From: Maricaulis sp048270095 | GTDB taxonomy: Bacteria; Pseudomonadota; Alphaproteobacteria; Caulobacterales; Maricaulaceae | Length of the DNA stretch: 64,000 bases | Reading direction: 5' to 3' | Assembly: GCF_048270095.1 (NCBI RefSeq) | Contig: NZ_JBLWTL010000002.1 | Coordinates: 1-64,000, forward strand | Part shown: positions 51,716-60,815 of the stretch, piece after piece | How the letters are laid out: the number at the start of each line of letters is the position of its first letter | Numbering within the stretch: position 1 is the first letter of the stretch | Made by a program: the position numbers and the translations under genes | The notes under the pieces: generated by a model | The model's database searches: none | Told to the model about the DNA's origin: nothing | The model's input: only the letters and a program-made list of their open reading frames with translations

Positions 51716-53110
51716 CTAATCCTTCGGCCCGAGCATGTTTTCCGGCTTCACGATGGCGTCGAACTGTTCGGTTGTGACGAAGCCGAGCTTGACGGCTTCT
51801 TCGCGCAGGGTGGTGCCGTTCTTGTGGGCCGTCTTGGCGACGATGGTCGCCTTGTCATAGCCGATGGTGGAATTGAGCGCGGTGACCAGCATCAAAGAGC
51901 GGTTCATCAGAAGCGCGATATTGTCTTCGCGCGCCTTGATGCCAACGACGCAGCGTTCCGTGAAACTCTCCGCGGCGTCCGCCAGCAGGCGGATCGATTG
52001 CAGCACGTTGAAGATGATCACCGGCTTGTAGACATTGAGCTCGAAATGGCCCTGGCTGCCGGCCATCGAGACGGTGGTGTTATTGCCCATCACCTGGGTG
52101 CAGACCATGGTCAACGCCTCGCACTGGGTCGGATTGACCTTGCCCGGCATGATTGACGAGCCCGGCTCATTCTCCGGCAGGGCCAGTTCGCCAAGACCGG
52201 AACGCGGGCCCGAGCCCAGCAGGCGGATATCATTGGCGATCTTGAACAGCGAGACGGCGACGGAGTTGAGCGTGCCATGCGCCTCGACCAGACCATCCTT
52301 GGTCGCCAGCGCCTCGAACTTGTTGGGCGCGGTGATGAAGGGGATTTTGGTCAGCGCGGCGGCTTCCTCGGCGAAGGCCTCGGCGAAACCGATCCTGGTG
52401 TTCAGCCCGGTGCCGACAGCGGTACCGCCCTGGGCCAGTTCGCAAAGCGCCGGCAGGGCGCTTTCAACGCGGCGGATCGCATTGGCGACCATGGCCGTAT
52501 AACCGGAAAACTCCTGACCGAGGGTCAAAGGCGTCGCATCCTGCAAATGGGTGCGGCCGATCTTGATGATGGATTTGAAGGCCTGCGACTTGTCGTTGAG
52601 CGCATTGTGCAGGGTTTGCAGCGCCGGGATCAGCCGGTGGGTGATCTCTTCGGCGGCGGCAATATGCATCGCGGTCGGGAATGTATCATTGGACGATTGC
52701 GAGCGATTGACGTGATCATTCGGGTGGACCGGGTCTTTCGAGCCGACCTCGCCGCCAAGGATCTGGATCGCGCGATTGGAGACGACCTCATTGGTATTCA
52801 TGTTCGACTGGGTGCCCGAACCGGTCTGCCAGACGGAGAGCGGGAAGTGATCGTCGAGCTTGCCTTCGGCGACTTCCAGCGCCGCCCTGGCGATGGCGTC
52901 GGCCAGATTGGCGTCCAGATTGTCGAGCCGTTGATTGGCGCGGGCGGCGCTGTATTTCACGACGCCGAGCGCGCGGATCAGCGGTTTCGGCATCGTCTCG
53001 GTGCCGATCGGGAAATTGATCAGGGAGCGGGCAGTCTGTGCCCCCCAGAGCTTTTCACTGGGAACTTCGAGCGGGCCAAAGCTGTCGGTTTCGGTGCGGG
53101 TCTCGCGCAT
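51716..53110 (-). CDS. fumC: Fumarate hydratase class II
   Basis: A 464-residue iron-free fumarase of the TCA cycle converting fumarate to malate. The superfamily signature GSSIMPGKVNPTQCEAL is near residue 317; HPNDHVNRSQSSNDTFPTA near residue 128 and GRTHLQDATPLTLGQ near residue 186 are active-site blocks. The length is standard. A DUF4169 gene follows two bases after the stop. Confidence 0.96.
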   Translation of the reverse strand: MRETRTETDSFGPLEVPSEKLWGAQTARSLINFPIGTETMPKPLIRALGVVKYSAARANQRLDNLDANLADAIARAALEVAEGKLDDHFPLSVWQTGSGTQSNMNTNEVVSNRAIQILGGEVGSKDPVHPNDHVNRSQSSNDTFPTAMHIAAAEEITHRLIPALQTLHNALNDKSQAFKSIIKIGRTHLQDATPLTLGQEFSGYTAMVANAIRRVESALPALCELAQGGTAVGTGLNTRIGFAEAFAEEAAALTKIPFITAPNKFEALATKDGLVEAHGTLNSVAVSLFKIANDIRLLGSGPRSGLGELALPENEPGSSIMPGKVNPTQCEALTMVCTQVMGNNTTVSMAGSQGHFELNVYKPVIIFNVLQSIRLLADAAESFTERCVVGIKAREDNIALLMNRSLMLVTALNSTIGYDKATIVAKTAHKNGTTLREEAVKLGFVTTEQFDAIVKPENMLGPKD

Positions 53111-53199
53111 GAGGGGAAGCTCCTTGCAGCGCGTGGTGCGCCGGACGAAGATGGTGAAGAACAGGTCGGACGTGTATCACTCACAGATGACGGATCAAG

Positions 53200-53643
53200 A
53201 TGATGATGCGCATCGCCGTGGGGGCACTGCATTCGGTCAGCTTGGAAGCAGGGGCGAAATTTCGCACAATGTCGGGTGACGAACTCAATATGCGCGTCGA
53301 TGCGCTGACCAGTCAGACGCGCCGTTTCCGGTCGCTGATCGGCGAATTCCTGCGTCTGGAGTTCAAGCGCGACCGCTTGCCGGGCCGTGTCTATGAAGTG
53401 TGTATCCGCATCGAACGGCCCGGCACCAGCGCCGACCCGGAGGTCGATCATGTCGCCCGATCGGTGTTTGATGCGCTGACCGGCGTGCTGTTTCACGATG
53501 ACAGCCCGGTCAATGCGCTATCGGTGACCCGCCATGATGGCGAACAGGCGCGGGTCAGTATTGTGGCGCGGCCGATCAGCACCCCGCCCGTTATCGCCCC
53601 GCCGCTGGCCGTGCGGCGGCAGCGCGTGCTCGAAGACGCCTGA
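53200..53643 (+). CDS. RusA-like protein, divergent
   Basis: A 147-residue protein. From residue 80 the pattern PEVDHVARSVFDALTGVLFHDDSPV matches RusA Holliday-junction resolvases (PDxDN...DAL...DD), with Asp83 and the Asp100-Asp101 pair kept but the first Asp replaced by Glu81 and Asn by His84. It may be an altered or inactive family member. Three ATGs in a row (53200, 53203, 53206) precede it and ATG 53269 is another option, so the start is uncertain. It stands alone, divergent from fumC. Confidence 0.6.
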   Translation: MMMRIAVGALHSVSLEAGAKFRTMSGDELNMRVDALTSQTRRFRSLIGEFLRLEFKRDRLPGRVYEVCIRIERPGTSADPEVDHVARSVFDALTGVLFHDDSPVNALSVTRHDGEQARVSIVARPISTPPVIAPPLAVRRQRVLEDA

Positions 53644-53670
53644 CGCCCATCGGGGCAGGCTGGCCCGTGA

Positions 53671-54894
53671 TCAGCGTCGGCCACCGGCCATGCGCCGCGC
53701 TTCGGGCCGTTGGCGCAACCGCCACATCGCCCAGACGCCGACCGCCGGCCCGATCGCCAGCGGTGCAAAGGCATAGCTCCAGCCGGAAACACCGATCCAG
53801 AGTGGCAGGATCTGCACCAGGAGTGTCGTCAGGGCGAAACCCATCGCGGTTTGCGCGGTGAGGAGCGTGCCGACACGGTCCGCGGGCGCCAATTCGGTGA
53901 TGGCGGCGGAAAACTGGGCGCTGTCGGCAATCACGCTCATGCCCCAGATCATCAGCAGCGGCAGCATCAGCCAGGGTGAGGCCTCGAACAAGAAACCGAC
54001 CAGCAGGGCGCAACTGCCGCTGATCGCCATCGCCAGCATGGTGACCGATGTACGGCCGAACCGGTCGGCGGCGCGCCCCGCCAATACGCAGGCGATGGCG
54101 CCAATGGCGATGACGGCGAAGGCCGAGAGGTTGGCAGCATTTGCCACGCCGCTGCGCGCCTGCAGGGCCCAATAGGCGTGCAGAAAGGGGCCAATCCAGG
54201 CCCACATCGCATATAATTCCCACATATGTCCGAGATAGCCCAGATTGGCCAGGCGCAGGGCCGGGTCGCGAAACGCGAGCTGGATCGCGCCCGGATCAAA
54301 CGCCGCGGCGGCATGCAGGCCAGGGCCGGCGCGCGCCAGCAAAATAATGCCGCTCGAGATGAGCGCCACGATGCCCGAGAGCGCGAAGGGCGTTTGCCAG
54401 CCGAGGCCGATCTCGGCGAGATTGAACAGGTAGGGCGTGGCCGAGCCCAGTGTCAGCGCCCCGACCAGCAGGCCGACCAGGAGCCCGGCATCATCGCGGG
54501 CCCAGCTGGCGGCCAGCTTCATGCCGACCGGATAGACCAGCGCCAGTGCGGCACCGGCAATCGCCCGGCTGACGATCATCGCAAGTCCGCCCGGGGGCAG
54601 GGCGAGCGCCGCGAGATTGGCAAGGGCGGCAATCGCCGCGCCGATCGCGAACAGGCGCCGCGGCTCAATCCGGTCGGGCAGACCGTAGAGCGCGCTCAGC
54701 ACGGCGCCGACGACAAAACCGGCCTGGACGGCACTGGTCAGGGCGGCCTGGCGGAAGGCGGAGAGGGGCGCGGCCTCCAGCAGGGCTGGCAGCGCGGCGG
54801 CGCCGGCAAACCAGACCGAAAGGGCGAGGAATTGTGCCAGCGCGATCAGCGCCAGGGCGTGGGTCTTTCCGGTAAAGGCGCTGGCCGGACTCAC
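53671..54894 (-). CDS. Major facilitator superfamily transporter
   Basis: A 407-residue membrane protein with about 12 hydrophobic segments and an MFS-type loop LAGRAADRFGRTSV between two helices. The substrate is unknown. The start GTG 54894 overlaps the thioesterase stop (GTGA), so the earlier in-frame codons reaching 55038 are not used. It is last in a run sspB-thioesterase-MFS joined by overlaps. Confidence 0.88.
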   Translation of the reverse strand: MSPASAFTGKTHALALIALAQFLALSVWFAGAAALPALLEAAPLSAFRQAALTSAVQAGFVVGAVLSALYGLPDRIEPRRLFAIGAAIAALANLAALALPPGGLAMIVSRAIAGAALALVYPVGMKLAASWARDDAGLLVGLLVGALTLGSATPYLFNLAEIGLGWQTPFALSGIVALISSGIILLARAGPGLHAAAAFDPGAIQLAFRDPALRLANLGYLGHMWELYAMWAWIGPFLHAYWALQARSGVANAANLSAFAVIAIGAIACVLAGRAADRFGRTSVTMLAMAISGSCALLVGFLFEASPWLMLPLLMIWGMSVIADSAQFSAAITELAPADRVGTLLTAQTAMGFALTTLLVQILPLWIGVSGWSYAFAPLAIGPAVGVWAMWRLRQRPEARRMAGGRR

Positions 54895-55385
54895 ACCTTG
54901 TCGCGCAGCGCCCTTGGCCGGCGCACCTGTGCGGTCGCTGTGCCCTTGGCCGCAATAATGCCGTCGCCAGTCCAGATCGTGCCTTCCATGAAAGCGACAT
55001 TGCGGCCGACGCGGAGCGCCTGTCCGCGTGCCTTGCACCGGGCCAGCGGCAGCGGTGCGAGAAAGCTGGTCTTCATCTCCAGCGTCGGCACCCCGACCGT
55101 GAAGCCCTGATCGACCAGGACCGCGAGTGACATCACCTCATCGAGCATGGCGCACATCATGCCGCCCTGCACGCCGCCGCGCAGATTGGAGACCTGGGGC
55201 GAGGGGTTGAATTCAGCCTCGAGCCAACCGTCTTCAATGGAGAAATCGAGCAGGCGAAAGCCCAGCAGGGTCGCGGCGTGCTCCAGATGGGTCATCGCGG
55301 TGAGCCGGGCGCGAATCTGCTCTGCGTCGAGCCTGTGAACCGGGCCATCGCTCAGATCAGGGGCAACCGGACGTTGGCCCGACAT
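54891..55385 (-). CDS. PaaI/hotdog-fold acyl-CoA thioesterase
   Basis: A 164-residue protein with the hotdog fold: NLRGGVQGGMMCAMLDEVMSLAV resembles the PaaI block (HGGxxxxxxD) although the usual His is replaced by Arg. VPTLEMKTSFLAPL is the following conserved strand. The family hydrolyses acyl-CoA thioesters; the substrate is unknown. ATG 55385 overlaps the sspB stop (TGATG), coupling the two; GTG 55388 is the alternative. Confidence 0.83.
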   Translation of the reverse strand: MSGQRPVAPDLSDGPVHRLDAEQIRARLTAMTHLEHAATLLGFRLLDFSIEDGWLEAEFNPSPQVSNLRGGVQGGMMCAMLDEVMSLAVLVDQGFTVGVPTLEMKTSFLAPLPLARCKARGQALRVGRNVAFMEGTIWTGDGIIAAKGTATAQVRRPRALRDKV

Positions 55386-55861
55386 CACTTCTTGCGGAAA
55401 CTGTCGAGGCTGACGACCTGGCCGGCCTCGCCCTCGGCGGGGGCACCCCGGGGGGCGGGTTTCGAGCCGGGGCCGCTATCGGCGGCCGGATCATCGCCGG
55501 TGACAGCCTGGTCGAATTGCAGGTGAAAGCCGACGCTGGGATCGTGGAAACGCGACACGGCTGAGTAGGGCATTTTGATATATTTCGGCACGCCGCCAAA
55601 TTTCAGCGTCACTTCGAAACCGATATCGGTCACTTCCAGGTCCCAGAATTGATGCTCCAGGACAATGGTCATCTCATCAGGATATTTCTCGAGCAGGGAG
55701 GGGTCGATATCGACGCCCGGCGCGCGCGTGCGGAAGGTGATGTAGAAATGGTGCGGGCCGGGCAGGCCTTGCGGCATACCCGCTCTGAGCAGAGCCTGAC
55801 GGACAACGCCGCGCAGCGCCTCTTGCGCCATCAAGTCGTAGCGCATCAGATCCTTGGCCAT
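55385..55861 (-). CDS. sspB: ClpXP adaptor SspB (alpha type)
   Basis: A 158-residue protein of the SspB family (DUF1321-like in alphaproteobacteria) that delivers ssrA-tagged proteins to ClpXP. The core has FYITFRTRAPGVDIDPSLLEKYP and EMTIVLEHQFWDLEV; after a flexible Pro/Gly/Ala-rich linker the C-terminus is QVVSLDSFRKK, the short peptide that docks on ClpX. The ssrA gene itself lies about 2 kb away. It is first of a three-gene overlapping run. Confidence 0.92.
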   Translation of the reverse strand: MAKDLMRYDLMAQEALRGVVRQALLRAGMPQGLPGPHHFYITFRTRAPGVDIDPSLLEKYPDEMTIVLEHQFWDLEVTDIGFEVTLKFGGVPKYIKMPYSAVSRFHDPSVGFHLQFDQAVTGDDPAADSGPGSKPAPRGAPAEGEAGQVVSLDSFRKK

Positions 55862-56042
55862 GAAAATCCCCGTTTTTCCCTTGCATCAAGGGTAACTCAC
55901 GGCGTGAGCAGGTCAACGCATTCTGGTCGTTTCACTGCACAAGGCGTGGCATGGTGAGACAGGCGTTCGGGTTTTGCCCGTTAGGCGGGATTTTCGCGCC
56001 TGGCATGCAAGGGGCGGCGGGTATGCGCTCTCCAATCGGGAA

Positions 56043-56077
56043 GAATAAAGGGGCTCCGCCCAGGAGCCCCTTTATTC
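56043..56077. terminator. Strong intrinsic terminator hairpin
   Basis: GAATAAAGGGGCTCC (56043-56057) and GGAGCCCCTTTATTC (56063-56077) are perfect 15-bp arms around a five-base loop. The A/T-rich outer ends supply a U-tract in either direction. It closes the minus-strand lipoprotein gene that ends at 56101. Confidence 0.85.
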
Positions 56078-56100
56078 CATACCGGTTTGGACAGGCGCGA

Positions 56101-56424
56101 TCAGGCGTCGCAGGATTTCGCTTCATACAGGTCCATCAGGACCGCGCGGCGCTCTTCAACCAGATCCATGGCGCGATCAGCATCCATGTAATTGCCCACG
56201 GCGGCGGGCCAGAAGAACAGGACAGCGGCGACATTCGCTGTGTTCACGCCCTGATTGTCCTCAGCTTCGTTCTGGACATTGTCCAGGCTGTCAAACTCGC
56301 TTTGAATTTCGGCGCAGCTGAGATTGCGGTCGCCGGGTTGACGAACATTGACCTTCGGTGTCGATGTGCAGGCTGACACGATGAATACGGTCGCGGCGAG
56401 CGCGGCAATTTGAGATGTTTTCAT
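56101..56424 (-). CDS. Small lipoprotein, unknown function
   Basis: A 107-residue protein with a signal peptide and lipobox (FIVSAC, Cys about residue 19). The mature part has SCAEIQSEFDSLD and a short hydrophobic stretch (VAAVLFFWPAAVGNYM) followed by a helix ending VEERRAVLMDLYEAKSC, a layout seen in small outer-membrane-associated lipoproteins of proteobacteria. ATG 56424 precedes the signal peptide directly. A strong terminator follows. Confidence 0.75.
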   Translation of the reverse strand: MKTSQIAALAATVFIVSACTSTPKVNVRQPGDRNLSCAEIQSEFDSLDNVQNEAEDNQGVNTANVAAVLFFWPAAVGNYMDADRAMDLVEERRAVLMDLYEAKSCDA

Positions 56425-56547
56425 TTGGGACCCCCCATTAAATAAAGCGCTATTCAAGCTATGGGCGCGATTAAGTCAACCCGTTCGGGCGGTTGGTGCG
56501 TGTTCCCGCAAGAGTTGGGGGCGCAGATGTTTCAGACAAGCGCGCCC

Positions 56548-57606
56548 TCATCGCGCGCCCAGCCAGATCAACCCGAACGAGACTGCGGTCATGCCGGCGC
56601 CGTAGCCAGCGACCAGAACCGGCAGCCGCAGCGCGGTGCCCAGCCAGCTCGAGCCATAGAAGCCGCGCTCCTGCAGCGCCGTAAAAACCTGGGTGGCGAT
56701 GCTGATACAGGCCAGCGCGACAAGGCTTGGTGCGCTGATGCCGCCGAGATTGAAGGTCAGGATGGTCAGCATGATCGCCGGGACCATGCTGGCATTCCAG
56801 TAGAGCGAATAGACGACATGTTCGATCACCCGCCGCCGGGGGTGCAGCGCCATGTTCAACAGGGCAAAGGCGGCCACCATGAACAATAGGGCCTGGCTGG
56901 CAATCGCCGCCGCGCGCGCCTCATAGGCGTCTGGATGACGGATGGCTTCAAGGATTACCGGCACGATCCAGCCGGCGTCCTCGGCGATCAGTGCCTGCCG
57001 GAAACAGGCTTCGCCCTGTGCATCGAGGCTACGGGGCTCCGGCGGGCGGCCGCGCTGGAACAGGGTGACATTGATACCGGTATCGCGCGCATAGACGAGA
57101 CCGCCATCGGGATCGAATTCGTCGGGTCCGGGCATGACGCCGCATGTGAAGCGCGGGCCGGTGCCGTCCCTGCGGGCCCTCGCATCATAAGCCTCCCAGG
57201 CCTGGCGTCTTGCTTCGACATCCCCGGCGGTCTGGCTGCGGATGGTGGCGGCATCGGGGGTGAAGATAATCGAGACGGGGCGTGTGCCGGCCGCGGCGTT
57301 CACCGCGAAAAATATCAAGGTCATGATCAGATAGATCCGCACCGGCGGCGAAAACTGCATCCGCTTGCCGTCGACATAGTCGCGCGCGACCTTGCCGGGC
57401 CGGGTATAGAGGCCGCGCAGCGTTGTCAGGAAGCGGCCATCCCAGGCCACCGCGCCGTCGAGAAAATCGGTGACGAGCGACAGGACGGGGCGGCGCAAGT
57501 CGGCATCCGACTGGCCGCAGGCCGCACAATAGGGCCCCTCGAGCGGGGTGCCGCAATTGGCGCACAGGGCGGGTCGGGGATGGTCAGGCGGCTGGGTCGG
57601 GGTCAT
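56548..57606 (-). CDS. DUF3667 membrane protein with zinc ribbon
   Basis: A 352-residue protein. An N-terminal zinc ribbon has Cys15-x2-Cys18 and Cys27-x2-Cys30; then VTDFLDGAVAWDGRFLTTLRGLYTRPGKVARDYVDGKR, the hallmark of DUF3667, leads to a first membrane helix, a loop of about 130 residues and four further helices. Function is unknown. AGGAG lies before ATG 57606; the frame extends upstream to 57723 without support. Confidence 0.87.
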   Translation of the reverse strand: MTPTQPPDHPRPALCANCGTPLEGPYCAACGQSDADLRRPVLSLVTDFLDGAVAWDGRFLTTLRGLYTRPGKVARDYVDGKRMQFSPPVRIYLIMTLIFFAVNAAAGTRPVSIIFTPDAATIRSQTAGDVEARRQAWEAYDARARRDGTGPRFTCGVMPGPDEFDPDGGLVYARDTGINVTLFQRGRPPEPRSLDAQGEACFRQALIAEDAGWIVPVILEAIRHPDAYEARAAAIASQALLFMVAAFALLNMALHPRRRVIEHVVYSLYWNASMVPAIMLTILTFNLGGISAPSLVALACISIATQVFTALQERGFYGSSWLGTALRLPVLVAGYGAGMTAVSFGLIWLGAR

Positions 57607-57721
57607 GCAAGCTCCTGCGCCGCGCGGGCAAGGGCTATCTAGCCGGAGAGACGGCCCGCGCGTCAAGCTCGGGACCCCCGCGGGCGCCGGTGTGATATCG
57701 CTGGCAATCTGAGGGATGTGC

Positions 57722-57761
57722 AATGTGCGGGATGGGCGATGTGCGGGATGGGCGATGTGCG
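57722..57761. repeat. Short tandem repeat, 16-bp unit, 2.5 copies
   Basis: The unit (A/G)ATGTGCGGGATGGGC occurs at 57722-57737 and 57738-57753, with a half copy to 57761. It lies between the DUF3667 gene and the 3' end of the ssrA coding piece. No function is apparent. Confidence 0.75.
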
Positions 57762-57784
57762 CGGTGAATTGTGCGAGATAAAGT

Positions 57785-58102
57785 GGAGGCTTCTGTTGCC
57801 AGGTGCCTCCGGACCCCGCCTGGGCGTGCGAACACCCAGGAGTTCATGTCGAAGTTAGACGCGCTGACTAGGCAGCGAGACGGACTTCTTCAGCAAAGTT
57901 GTCATTGGCAACTTTAAGAATGAGCCTGTATCGGGCCTCACCCGGGCAAAAGCAATCTCCTTTACCCATCCGTCAATCCTGTTTCGGCCCCATAATCGCT
58001 TGCCAATACAAGCTGAAGGTAATGGTGGAGCCGCCGGGTACTGCCCCCGGGTCCGGTCTGGTTATTACGAGCGCGTTTATCGCCATAGTCAGCAAGCTGA
58101 CA
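57785..58102 (-). ncRNA. ssrA: Transfer-messenger RNA, permuted two-piece form
   Basis: tmRNA rescues stalled ribosomes and tags nascent proteins. On the minus strand the acceptor piece comes first, ending in GGCTCCACCA (CCA at 58025-58023); a ~31-base spacer follows; then the coding piece starts GGGGCCGAAACAGGATTGACGG at 57991. The tag frame at 57909-57868 reads ANDNFAEEVRLAA and stop. This order is the circular permutation typical of alphaproteobacteria. The outer ends are approximate. The protein-like frame on the plus strand here is chance. Confidence 0.93.
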
Positions 58103-58170
58103 CGGGGAATATAGGGCATGCGAGGCCGATATGAAAGGGTGGTGGGCTGTGGTCCCTCGCGGGCGAAAAA

Positions 58171-58536
58171 CTACATGCAGAACACATTCAGCTTATTGCC
58201 GTCCGGGTCGCGGAAATAGCCGGCGTAGAAATTATCGCCGCGCGGGCCGGCGGGGCCTTCATCCTTGGCACCGAGTTCGATGGCGAGCTTGTAGACCTTG
58301 TCGACCTGTTCCTTGTTCTCGGCCTGGAAGGCGGCCATGACGCCATTGCCCACTGTGGCAGGCTGGCCATCGGCCGGTTTGGTCATTGCGATCCCGGCGC
58401 CGCCGCCGGGCTTGCCCCAGGCGATGAAGGCGTCGGAATCCATCATCCGGCCGACGCCGAATTCGGCGCAGATCTTGTCGTAAAACGTGGCGGCGCGCTG
58501 CAAGTCATTGGTACCGAGTGTGACATAGCCCAGCAT
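58171..58536 (-). CDS. VOC/glyoxalase-fold protein
   Basis: A 121-residue protein with one VOC fold: LGYVTLGTNDLQRAATFYDKI at the N-terminus and YFRDPDGNKLNVFC at the C-terminus, where metal-binding Glu/His positions usually lie. The family includes glyoxalases, dioxygenases and resistance proteins; the substrate is unknown and some metal ligands are not obvious. ATG 58536 has GGGAGA upstream. It is located just upstream of the tmRNA gene on the same strand. Confidence 0.85.
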   Translation of the reverse strand: MLGYVTLGTNDLQRAATFYDKICAEFGVGRMMDSDAFIAWGKPGGGAGIAMTKPADGQPATVGNGVMAAFQAENKEQVDKVYKLAIELGAKDEGPAGPRGDNFYAGYFRDPDGNKLNVFCM

Positions 58537-58861
58537 GTGTTTCTCCCTCAGAGATGTTCGTGTTCTGTTAATGTTCCACGGCGCCACACTATCGCCAGTT
58601 TGCCGCGAGGCAAGCGCGAACTTGCCGTCCGCACACCTTTGTGGCCACCATGCTGTCAGGACAATGCGTGGAAGTCTGGATGGTCCACCGACTGGCAAGA
58701 GGCTATCGGAGAGGGCTCCGGGGGCGGAAACTGTGCCTGACCCCATTCGCTCCATGACCCCGCTCGCCTTGGGCAATACATCGCTTTCGATCAGGTGATT
58801 CCGGCGCTCAATTCCTGCCCGAATACCAGGCGGCGGCTACCACGCCGCGGCGGCGGTGCCG
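58537..58861. other. Gap without a recognisable gene
   Basis: A 325-bp stretch between two minus-strand genes. It should contain the promoter of the VOC gene and the end of the DUF4153 transcript. Short GC-rich inverted words occur (for example TTTGCCGCGAGGCAAG) but no clear terminator, RNA gene or repeat family member. Confidence 0.4.
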
Positions 58862-60607
58862 TTACTGGCACTCGGAGAGCTGCGGGATCCAGTCACTGGG
58901 CGTGTAGTGTTCGCGGTCTTCCATTCCCGGCGCATCCGCAAGGTCCGGAAACTCCCCGGCAATTCTGACAGCATCGTTGACGAAATGCGGCATGCGTTGG
59001 CGCAATTCGTATTGGGCGGTGAGCTTTTGCGCATCGGTGAGCGTGTCGTCGGCCTCAATCTCGCACATCAGTGTTTGCGCCGCGTCCCGGCGGGTGATGG
59101 CAGCAGCCAGCAGGGTGCGGGTCTCGTCACTGCCGATGGAGGCGAGCGCATCCATTTGTTCCAACAGGGCATCGGGTAGGGGATCGGCGGACGATGGCGG
59201 CGTTGAGCGCAGTGTCCAGCGTTCCGTCGCGTCGCGCGCCGCGCTGGCGCGCCCGCGGATATAATCGGCCTCCGGGTGGTCGGTGATGTCGGCCAGCTCG
59301 GCGATGGCGCGCCGTCCCGGGGCGCCCATATCGAAGCGCAGGGCGTCGTAACTGAACGCCTCAGCCTCGGTGCGGCCGTCCGACAATCGGGCCAGTTGGT
59401 CATTGACGCTGATCTGGTTGGCGGAGAGCAGCGGCGATTGCAGCGCCAGCAGCAGCACGAACCACAAGCCGGCAAAGCCGGTATTGAGCTGCGAGACCAG
59501 CGGCATCCAGCGCGTCTTGCCGCCTGACCGCACCACGTCGCCGACGAGGCTGATCAGCAACAGCAGCGTATAGGCCGCGACCAGGCTGGCCACGATCAGG
59601 ACGATCAAACGTGACGGGGTGAAGCCGTATTCCAGCACCCGTACCGATATCCCGTAAACCGCGAGGCTGGCATAGATTGGCAGGACGGCGATGGCGATCC
59701 AGGCGAAGCTCCGCATGATGCGGCCCGGCGTTTCGCCGCCATCGCGATAGACGGCGTTGAAAATCAGTTTCGCGAGGATGGCCAGACTGAGCAGGATACC
59801 GGTCGGACTGCCCGCCGCGCGCAGATTATCAATCCCGCCGATCAGGATGGCGATGGCAAACAGGCTCGAAAACACCGCCAGCAGGGGCAGGCCGAGCCGG
59901 GCGGCGATCAGGATGATGGCCTCGGCCGCTTCACGCAGCTTGTCGACCGAGCGCGCGAGACCGACAGCGATTCCGGTCGTTGAGCCGCCCAGTACAGGCC
60001 AGAGCCAGCCATCTTCGAAGGCCGCTTGGAGCCCGCCCCAGCCGGCGGCCGTCAGGGCGAGTGCCCACAGGAAAACGAAGCCGCAGATCAGGCCGCCGGC
60101 CAGCAGGCCGAGGCCCAGCTGGATCGGCACGTTGAGTCCGGTGCGGAAGATTGCGGGATAGGGCCAGCGCGGCCCGCCTTCATCAATCGCCACCAGTCCG
60201 AAGACCAGACCGAGATAGCCGACCAGGGGCAGGCTGGGAAAGAGCCAGAAATTCTGCATGAAGCCGAGGCCCAGCTCGCGAGACTGGGCCGGAGCGGCGC
60301 CGATCACCAGCCATGTTGCGATGGCGAGCAGTGCTGTCAGTCCGAGGCTGAGCGCCAGGCGGGCCGGAATGGCCCGGCGCGCCCAGGCCGCGAGAAAAGC
60401 GGCGCACGCCGCGAGGATGCCGACGGCCAGGCTCATGACCAGCCGGCCTTCAAGCTCATCGGTGGTGCCAAGCAGGCGCAAAGCGTAGCCACCGAGACCG
60501 CCGATGAGGGCGAACAGCAAGATGTCCCAGCGATCCAGCACCGCCGGGGTGGTGCGGCGGGCCGGTGTCGGGGCCGTATCGCCCGTAGGCTGTTCCTGAT
60601 CGCTCAT
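58862..60607 (-). CDS. DUF4153 membrane protein
   Basis: A 581-residue protein. About 12 hydrophobic segments occupy residues 25-405, followed by a soluble C-terminal part of about 175 residues (LSANQISVNDQLARLSDGRTEAEAFSYDALRF onwards). The pattern matches DUF4153, a family of unknown function common in proteobacteria. ATG 60607 begins a short hydrophilic leader (MSDQEQPTGDTAPT). It is divergent from thyA. Confidence 0.85.
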   Translation of the reverse strand: MSDQEQPTGDTAPTPARRTTPAVLDRWDILLFALIGGLGGYALRLLGTTDELEGRLVMSLAVGILAACAAFLAAWARRAIPARLALSLGLTALLAIATWLVIGAAPAQSRELGLGFMQNFWLFPSLPLVGYLGLVFGLVAIDEGGPRWPYPAIFRTGLNVPIQLGLGLLAGGLICGFVFLWALALTAAGWGGLQAAFEDGWLWPVLGGSTTGIAVGLARSVDKLREAAEAIILIAARLGLPLLAVFSSLFAIAILIGGIDNLRAAGSPTGILLSLAILAKLIFNAVYRDGGETPGRIMRSFAWIAIAVLPIYASLAVYGISVRVLEYGFTPSRLIVLIVASLVAAYTLLLLISLVGDVVRSGGKTRWMPLVSQLNTGFAGLWFVLLLALQSPLLSANQISVNDQLARLSDGRTEAEAFSYDALRFDMGAPGRRAIAELADITDHPEADYIRGRASAARDATERWTLRSTPPSSADPLPDALLEQMDALASIGSDETRTLLAAAITRRDAAQTLMCEIEADDTLTDAQKLTAQYELRQRMPHFVNDAVRIAGEFPDLADAPGMEDREHYTPSDWIPQLSECQ

Positions 60608-60815
60608 CGTCTCGTCCCCGTCTCTGTCAGGCTCAATTACGGCCTGATATTCGCCCGGATGTAAACTTTCCCGACACACGTTTGCGGGGCGGCTGTGTTC
60701 CGGGGCCCCCCGCACCCGCCTCTACAAAAACGTGTGGATCATCCTGATGCCGGGCGTCCGGTGCGGCCGAATCGGATGTAGACTGGCGCGTCACGAGACG
60801 TAAGCGGAGACGGCG

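Noticed and set aside
57899..58114. Plus-strand frame of 71 residues near 58 kb
   Set aside because: It lies over the permuted tmRNA gene, whose tag frame and CCA end on the minus strand explain the sequence.
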